A stretch of DNA of 64,000 nucleotides from assembly GCA_944326685.1 (NCBI GenBank), contig CALVEV010000029.1, positions 45,815 to 109,814 on the forward strand, given 5' to 3'. Below the pieces are notes generated by a model. It did not search any database. It had not been told where the DNA came from and was given only the letters and a program-made list of their open reading frames with translations. Below are positions 59,220 to 64,000 of this stretch, piece by piece. The stretch comes from Candidatus Gastranaerophilales bacterium (GTDB taxonomy: Bacteria; Cyanobacteriota; Vampirovibrionia; Gastranaerophilales; Gastranaerophilaceae). Made by a program: the position numbers and the translations under genes. Within the stretch, counting starts at the first letter, position 1; every line of letters begins with the position of its first letter.

Positions 59220-60569
59220 TTAACGAAGTTTGTCTACTAATAGTCTTGCGGCTGATAGTAATGGGTCAATTGCTGTTGAATATGGTGGTGCATATGTCAT
59301 ATCTGCTCCTACTAATTCTTCTACTGTTATTCCATTGATTAATCCAACAGATAATGTGTTTATTCGTTTGTCTGCATCTCCACAACCTATTGCTTGACCG
59401 CCTAATAGCTTATGGGTTCTTTTATCTGCAACTAATTTTATTGTGACATTTTCTACTTCTGGCATGTAACCTGCTTTATCTCGTTTTGTTATCATTACAG
59501 AAACAGGATCAAAACCATTAGAAATTGCACCCTTTTCTGTTAATCCTGTTGTAGAAATAGTGAGTGATAAATATCTTGTTACTGCTGAACCTAAAACACC
59601 TTCAAAATCTTCTGTAAATCCCGATAAATTTACTGCAGCACAGCGACCTTCTTTATTAGCGTTTGTTCCTAATGGCAGCCATACTTGACGATGTGTTATT
59701 ATATTAGTTTTTTCTACACAATCTCCTGCTGCGTATATGTTTTCGATATTTGTTTCCATTCGACTATTTACTTTTATTGCGCCTGTTTCTCCTAGTTCAA
59801 TTCCTGCTTCTTTTGCAATATCTACTCTTGGACGTACTCCTGCACATACTAATACAATATCTGTTTCATAATGTTCACCATTTGATGTTATAACTTCTTC
59901 GACTTTGTCCTGTCCATTAAATGTTATTACACTATCATTTGTTAATATTCTTACATAATCACTACATTCTGATTCTATATATTTTGTGATTAGTTCTGCA
60001 ATATCTGAATCTAACATTGGCATTATGTGTGATGAACTTTCTACTAAGGTCGTTTCAATATTATTCTTAACCATTGCTTCTAATAACTCTATACCAATAT
60101 AACCTCCACCTATTATTGTTGCATGTTTTGCTTCTTTCATTGATTCTTTTACTGCAATACCGTCTTCTAGTGTTCTTATTTTGAATACGTTTTTAAGATT
60201 AATATTTTTGATTTCCGGCATGAATGGAATTGCTCCTGTTGCTATTACTAATCTGTCATAACTTACAGGATATTCAACATCATTGACTAAATCTTTTACT
60301 ATAATTTTTTGAGTCTTTGGAATTATTTTTATAACTCTGTTTTGTAAATGAACATTAATATTACTTTTTCCAAATTCTTCAGGGGTTCTGACAATTAATT
60401 TTTTATAATCGTCAAAATTCCCCTGTATATAATAAGGAAGACCACATGCTGAGTATGAAACATGTGTATCTTCTGTATAAATGTCGATTTTTGAATCTGG
60501 TAATAATCTTCTTGTTTTAGCTGCAGCTTTTGCTCCTGCTGCAACTCCACCTATAATAACAATATTCAT
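59220..60569 (-). CDS. CoA-disulfide reductase / NADH oxidase family flavoprotein
   Basis: 449 residues. Two-dinucleotide-binding flavoprotein. FAD motif I-I-G-G-V-A-A-G-A-K-A-A at the start, redox Cys42 in S-A-C-G-L-P-Y-Y-I, NAD motif I-I-G-G-G-Y-I-G-I-E near 155, Y-A-A-G-D-C-V near 285. The C-terminal dimer domain has L-L-G-G-Q-A-I-G and M-T-Y-A-P-P-Y-S-T-A-I-D-P. The single Cys and Y-A-P-P-Y fit CoA-disulfide reductase or water-forming NADH oxidase. No rhodanese domain. It lies between the FliI-type ATPase and the Pro-rich protein. Confidence 0.92.
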   Translation of the reverse strand: MNIVIIGGVAAGAKAAAKTRRLLPDSKIDIYTEDTHVSYSACGLPYYIQGNFDDYKKLIVRTPEEFGKSNINVHLQNRVIKIIPKTQKIIVKDLVNDVEYPVSYDRLVIATGAIPFMPEIKNINLKNVFKIRTLEDGIAVKESMKEAKHATIIGGGYIGIELLEAMVKNNIETTLVESSSHIMPMLDSDIAELITKYIESECSDYVRILTNDSVITFNGQDKVEEVITSNGEHYETDIVLVCAGVRPRVDIAKEAGIELGETGAIKVNSRMETNIENIYAAGDCVEKTNIITHRQVWLPLGTNANKEGRCAAVNLSGFTEDFEGVLGSAVTRYLSLTISTTGLTEKGAISNGFDPVSVMITKRDKAGYMPEVENVTIKLVADKRTHKLLGGQAIGCGDADKRINTLSVGLINGITVEELVGADMTYAPPYSTAIDPLLSAARLLVDKLR

Positions 60570-60617
60570 ATCATTATTATTTAATCAATCAAAAAAATAA
60601 CAATAGCCATAAGGGTA

Positions 60618-63600
60618 TTATGTTAGTGTCATATTACTATCAATTATAATTGTATTTTTTATAAATGAATGTGCCATTAATAATAAATATGGGTTTAACT
60701 CATATGTAGATGATAAATTAACTTTTGCTTGTTGATCTGGTTCAATATACCCTTCAGTTGATGTAACTTCTTCTACACTTATGCTTGATTGCATTGTGTG
60801 ATTATGGGTTTCATCATTAAGACGTTTTAATAAATCATCTTTAGGGAATTTTTCATTACATTGTATATTCATATCAACGGAATTGCTTGTTAATAGTGTT
60901 AATACAGCATTAACATTTCCGTAGTTTCTTGTTTGTATCCAAACTTTCAACACAGATAAAAAGTTTTGATCAACAGGTAAAGTTTCAATTGTTAAGTCAA
61001 AACCAACCCCTTGTTGTAGAGGATACCAAGGAAGATATAATTCTATAATATTTTTAAGAATTTTTGATGGTGTACTATTTTCAGTTGCTGCCATACTTGC
61101 AGTAACCATTTTTAAAGTATCATTTATTTGCGAGTTATCAATACCTTGTCTTGATGCATTCGCCATAGCTAATATAAGTTTTGATTTAGCACTTTTACTA
61201 TTTTCTTTTATAGTATTTGATAAATCATTTAGATTAATCATACCAGTAAAGAACAATTCTGCAGCATCTCCACTCAAACGTTGTCTCATTTGAGTAATTG
61301 TAGGGTCTGTTGGTTGCTGAACATTCTGCATAATTTGCATAGCTGCAGCAGTTTCAGGATCCATAGTCTTCTCAGGTGGTGGAGGTGGCATATGGTGATG
61401 ATGATGAGGTCTATGAGCATGTCTTGGTGGTTCAGGTCTCAACATTTCATATCTCATGTATTCTTGTAACCCCATATCAGGATTAAACCCTGGTAATTGA
61501 GGTTTAACATCTATATGTCCCGGATGATCAGGATGAGGGAATGGATGTGGGCGCATTCCATCATTAACCGGCGGTCTATTGTCTATCGGCGGCCTGTTAT
61601 CAATTGGCGGTCTGTTATCGATAGGCGGTCTTATATCAATCGGCGGCCTATTATCAATCGGTGGTCTTATATCAATCGGCGGTCTGTTATCGATAGGCGG
61701 TTTTATATCAATAGGAGGCCTATTGTCTATCGGCGGTCTATTATCAATCGGTGGTCTGTTATCGATAGGCGGTCTATTATTGATAGGTGGTCTTATATCC
61801 ACTGGTGGTCTGTCAGGTTTTCCCCCTTCATTTACCCCTGGTCTGTCAGGGCTAATACCATCATGCCCGTGATGCGGAGGTCTAGGTCCCTTATTTACCC
61901 CAGCTCCATGATCTCTGTTCGGTAACCATAATTCGTTGTTTAGATATTGGTCTAACATATCGTCAGGACCATATAACGGTTTAACCGGCGGTTTATTATC
62001 CATTGGAGGACGGTTATCAATAGGCGGCCTGTTATCAATCGGCGGCCTGTTATTAATTGGCGGTCTGTTATCGATAGGCGGTCTTATATCAATTGGCGGC
62101 CTATTGTCTATCGGCGGACGGTTATCAATCGGTGGTCTATCAGGTCTAATACCATCATGTCCGTGATGTGGAGGTCTAGGTCCCTTATTTACCCCGGTTC
62201 CATGATCTCTGTTAGGTAACCATAATTCGTTGTTTAGATATTGGTCTAACATATCGTCAGGACCGTACAAAGGTTTAATCGGCGGTTTTTCATTTGGATT
62301 AATTGGTGGTCTATTCTCTACTGGTGGTTTATCCGGTTTTACCTCTGGTTTGACGCTAGGATTATTACTTTCATTTACCCCTACCCCTTCATTTACCCCA
62401 GGTTTATTAGGTTTTGTTTGATTATTTGCTCCTATTTGTTCATTGTGTTCAATTCCAATATTAAAATCTGGCTTGACGTCAGGTTTAACCTCAGGTTTGT
62501 TATCAGGTTTAATTTCAGGTTTTGTTTCTGGTTTATTGTCCGGTTTAACGTCAGGTTTATTACCTTCATTTACCCCCGGTTCGATGTCAGGATTAACCGG
62601 TGGTCTATCAGGTTTAACTTCTGGTTTAGCGTCTGGCTTGATTTCAGGTTTAACGTCAGGTTTAATGTCTGGTTTATTACCTTCATTTACCCCCGGTTTG
62701 ACGTCTGGTTTAGTTTCAGGCTTAGTATCCGGCTTCATCTCCGGTTTAGTGTCTGGCATGTCCGGTTCAATGTCAGGATTAACTGGTGGTTTGTCAGGTT
62801 TTACCTCCGGTTTTACATCAGGCTTCACCTCAGGTTTAGCGTCTGGTTTGATTTCAGGTTTAACCTCTGGTTTTACATCAGGCTTAGTTTCAGGTTTGAC
62901 ATCTGGTTCAATGTCTGGATTTACCTGTGGCTTATCTGGCTTGACGTCTGGTTTTGTATCAGGATTAATCTGTGGCTTGTTAGGTTTATCCCCTTCATTT
63001 ACCCCCGGTTCAATGTCAGGATTTACCGGTGGTTTATCTGGCTTAACATCCGGTTTTGCATCCGGTTTGACGTCCGGCTTAGTTTCAGGTTTTACATCAG
63101 GCTTAGTATCTGGTTTGACGTCTGGTTTAGTTTCAGGCTCTACATCAGGATTAACCGGTGGCTTGTTATCCACAGGTGGTTTATTTGGTCTTGTTTCTTC
63201 ATTTACCCCCGGTTCGATGTCAGGATTAACTTGTGGTTTGTCAGGTTTTGTTTCCGGTTTAACATCAGGTTTAGCGTCCGGTTTGATTTCCGGTTTAACT
63301 TCCGGTTTAGTGTCCGGTTTTACATCTGGTTTAGTATCTGGCTTAACATCCGGCTTGATGTCTGGTTTGACCTCAGGTTTAACGTCTGGTTTAGTTTCAG
63401 GCTCTACATCAGGATTAACCGGTGGCTTGTTATCTACAGGTGGTTTATTTGGTCTTGTTTCTTCATTTACCCCCGGTTCAATGTCAGGATTAACTTGTGG
63501 TTTGTCAGGTTTTGTTTCCGGTTTAACTTCTGGTTTAGCGTCTGGTTTGATTTCAGGTTTAACCTCCGGTTTTACATCAGGCTTCACCTCAGGTTTAACC

Positions 63601-64000
63601 TCCGGCTTGATGTCTGGTTTAGTTTCAGGCTTAGTATCCGGCTTCATCTCCGGTTTAGTGTCTGGTTTAATATCAGGCTTAGTGTCAGGTTTGATATCCG
63701 GCTTGATTTCAGGTTTTGTTTCTGGTTTATTGTCCGGTTTAACGTCAGGCTTAGTATCTGGCTTCATCTCCGGTTTAGTTTCAGGCTTAGTATCTGGTTT
63801 CACCTCAGGTTTTATCTCTGGTTTATTACCTTCATTTACCCCTGGTTTATTATCAATCGGCGGTTTAGTGTCTACCGGCGGTTTTGTGTCTATCGGTGGT
63901 TTATTGTCGATTGGTGGCTTGTTATCGACAGGTGGTTTCGTATCCACAGGTGGTTTGTTATCTACCGGTGGCTTGTTGTCGATTGGCGGCTTAGTATCTG
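60618..64000 (-). CDS. Giant Pro/Lys/Asp repeat protein with conserved C-terminal domain (5' truncated by window)
   Basis: The frame runs off the window at 64000; over 1125 residues are visible and the start is not. From the N-terminal side: hundreds of residues of K-P-D/E-x-K-P-E/D repeats, interrupted by G-V-N-E-G blocks and P-P-V-N-P-D-I-E-P units. Then two 48-residue copies of L-Y-G-P-D-D-M-L-D-Q-Y-L-N-N-E-L-W-L, each followed by P-P-I-D-N-R repeats. Then a His/Pro-rich stretch. The last 250 residues (60618-61370) are globular: helical first, then beta (L-Y-L-P-W-Y-P-L near the middle, V-L-K-V-W-I-Q-T-R-N). This end vaguely recalls the FliK hook-length domain. An extended rod with a folded tip; ruler or surface stalk. 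No membrane anchor is visible. Confidence 0.8.
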   Translation of the reverse strand, partial: DTKPPIDNKPPVDNKPPVDTKPPVDNKPPIDNKPPIDTKPPVDTKPPIDNKPGVNEGNKPEIKPEVKPDTKPETKPEMKPDTKPDVKPDNKPETKPEIKPDIKPDTKPDIKPDTKPEMKPDTKPETKPDIKPEVKPEVKPDVKPEVKPEIKPDAKPEVKPETKPDKPQVNPDIEPGVNEETRPNKPPVDNKPPVNPDVEPETKPDVKPEVKPDIKPDVKPDTKPDVKPDTKPEVKPEIKPDAKPDVKPETKPDKPQVNPDIEPGVNEETRPNKPPVDNKPPVNPDVEPETKPDVKPDTKPDVKPETKPDVKPDAKPDVKPDKPPVNPDIEPGVNEGDKPNKPQINPDTKPDVKPDKPQVNPDIEPDVKPETKPDVKPEVKPEIKPDAKPEVKPDVKPEVKPDKPPVNPDIEPDMPDTKPEMKPDTKPETKPDVKPGVNEGNKPDIKPDVKPEIKPDAKPEVKPDRPPVNPDIEPGVNEGNKPDVKPDNKPETKPEIKPDNKPEVKPDVKPDFNIGIEHNEQIGANNQTKPNKPGVNEGVGVNESNNPSVKPEVKPDKPPVENRPPINPNEKPPIKPLYGPDDMLDQYLNNELWLPNRDHGTGVNKGPRPPHHGHDGIRPDRPPIDNRPPIDNRPPIDIRPPIDNRPPINNRPPIDNRPPIDNRPPMDNKPPVKPLYGPDDMLDQYLNNELWLPNRDHGAGVNKGPRPPHHGHDGISPDRPGVNEGGKPDRPPVDIRPPINNRPPIDNRPPIDNRPPIDNRPPIDIKPPIDNRPPIDIRPPIDNRPPIDIRPPIDNRPPIDNRPPIDNRPPVNDGMRPHPFPHPDHPGHIDVKPQLPGFNPDMGLQEYMRYEMLRPEPPRHAHRPHHHHHMPPPPPEKTMDPETAAAMQIMQNVQQPTDPTITQMRQRLSGDAAELFFTGMINLNDLSNTIKENSKSAKSKLILAMANASRQGIDNSQINDTLKMVTASMAATENSTPSKILKNIIELYLPWYPLQQGVGFDLTIETLPVDQNFLSVLKVWIQTRNYGNVNAVLTLLTSNSVDMNIQCNEKFPKDDLLKRLNDETHNHTMQSSISVEEVTSTEGYIEPDQQAKVNLSSTYELNPYLLLMAHSFIKNTIIIDSNMTLT
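61852..61994 (-). repeat. 143-bp internal repeat, copy A
   Basis: Encodes the G-P-D-D-M-L-D-Q-Y-L-N-N-E-L-W-L block. Nearly identical to 62146-62288, exactly 294 bases away, so a recent in-frame duplication or gene conversion. Confidence 0.85.
62146..62288 (-). repeat. 143-bp internal repeat, copy B
   Basis: Second copy of the block at 61852, with a few substitutions, mostly synonymous. Confidence 0.85.
62373..62387. repeat. Copy of dispersed repeat GGGGTAGGGGTAAAT inside the Pro-rich gene
   Basis: Reads in frame as G-V-G-V-N in the block G-V-N-E-G-V-G-V-N-E-S. The same word stands at 3814 and 25138 outside this gene. Confidence 0.65.
62465..63840 (-). repeat. Coding tandem repeat encoding K-P-D/E units
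   Basis: About 1.4 kb of degenerate short repeats (GGTTT(A/G)(A/G)C(G/A)TC-like units) encoding Lys-Pro-Asp/Glu motifs. Larger units of about 250 bases are also repeated (for example 63130-63250 and 63400-63520). Such DNA is prone to length change by slippage and recombination. Confidence 0.85.

Noticed and set aside
61570..62420. Plus-strand open frames rich in I-G-G-L over the Pro-rich gene
   Set aside because: These are mirror translations of the P-P-I-D repeats, without RBS or start context.
60618..64000. Dense short repeats that could be read as a CRISPR or satellite array
   Set aside because: The repeats keep one open reading frame over 3.3 kb with Lys-Pro-Asp periodicity, have no constant spacer length and no cas genes nearby.

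Overview
The window is AT-rich (about 30% G+C by eye) chromosomal DNA, densely coding, from a non-photosynthetic relative of cyanobacteria. The best fit is a gut Melainabacteria/Vampirovibrionia (Gastranaerophilales-type) genome. The evidence is a cyanobacterial-style ATP synthase operon (a, c, b', b, delta, alpha, gamma, with separate b' and b and no beta/epsilon genes at its end), a didermic envelope toolkit (AsmA/TamB-like protein, heptosyltransferase-like GT9), fermentative and heterotrophic enzymes (NanE, ROK kinase, glucan phosphorylase-like, GAPDH), no photosynthesis genes, and many secreted or lineage-specific proteins without recognisable families. I saw no rRNA, tRNA, CRISPR array, prophage or insertion sequence.

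Layout. 0-8.2 kb: the 3' part of a giant AsmA/TamB-like protein, an alanine/glycine:cation symporter and ClpC. 8.2-11.2 kb: an accessory stretch with a tiny hydrophobic peptide gene, an XRE regulator divergent from a HAD phosphatase, and unknown proteins. 11.2-16.8 kb (minus): nanE, ROK kinase, a UbiA prenyltransferase, nadB and nadC, interleaved with small unknown ORFs, tightly packed like one operon. 16.9-25.1 kb (minus): murF-mraY-murD-ftsW-murG followed by rsgA, a polyprenyl synthase and a DUF212/PAP2-like protein, a peptidoglycan and lipid-carrier cluster. 25.2-31.2 kb: XRE, GT9, a phosphorylase-like protein lacking the PLP lysine, and SecA. 31.4-40.4 kb: a large unknown protein, a ComM-like protein and the ATP synthase operon. 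40.4-45.4 kb: a secreted repeat protein, CobO divergent from 5-FTHF cyclo-ligase, ClpP, an unknown membrane protein and the DNA polymerase clamp dnaN. 45.36-45.75 kb: an AT-rich non-coding stretch with eight exact copies plus one variant of a DnaA-box-like 9-mer, a good candidate for the chromosomal origin. 45.8-56.5 kb: a TPR-like protein, glmS plus a stop-start coupled 55-aa ORF, a nucleotidyltransferase-like protein, ahcY, a Cys-rich secreted protein, a DnaJ variant, a third XRE, a two-domain glycosyltransferase and gapdh. 56.6-64 kb: extragenic repeats, a winged-helix protein, a FliI/SctN-type secretion ATPase, a CoA-disulfide-reductase-like flavoprotein and a very long Pro/Lys/Asp repeat protein running off the window.

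How the genes work together. ClpC and ClpP can form one protease. The mur/fts cluster, the polyprenyl synthase, GlmS and NanE/ROK converge on amino-sugar and cell-wall metabolism. The FliI/SctN-type ATPase near a Pro-rich ruler-like protein suggests a type III-like export apparatus whose other parts lie outside the window; that link is inference. The points most worth a second look are the candidate oriC, the phosphorylase with Ser in place of the PLP lysine, the ruler-like repeat protein, the 24-aa peptide locus, the overlapping leaderless promoters at 42.03 kb and the dispersed G-rich short repeat that also forms the murF ribosome-binding site.
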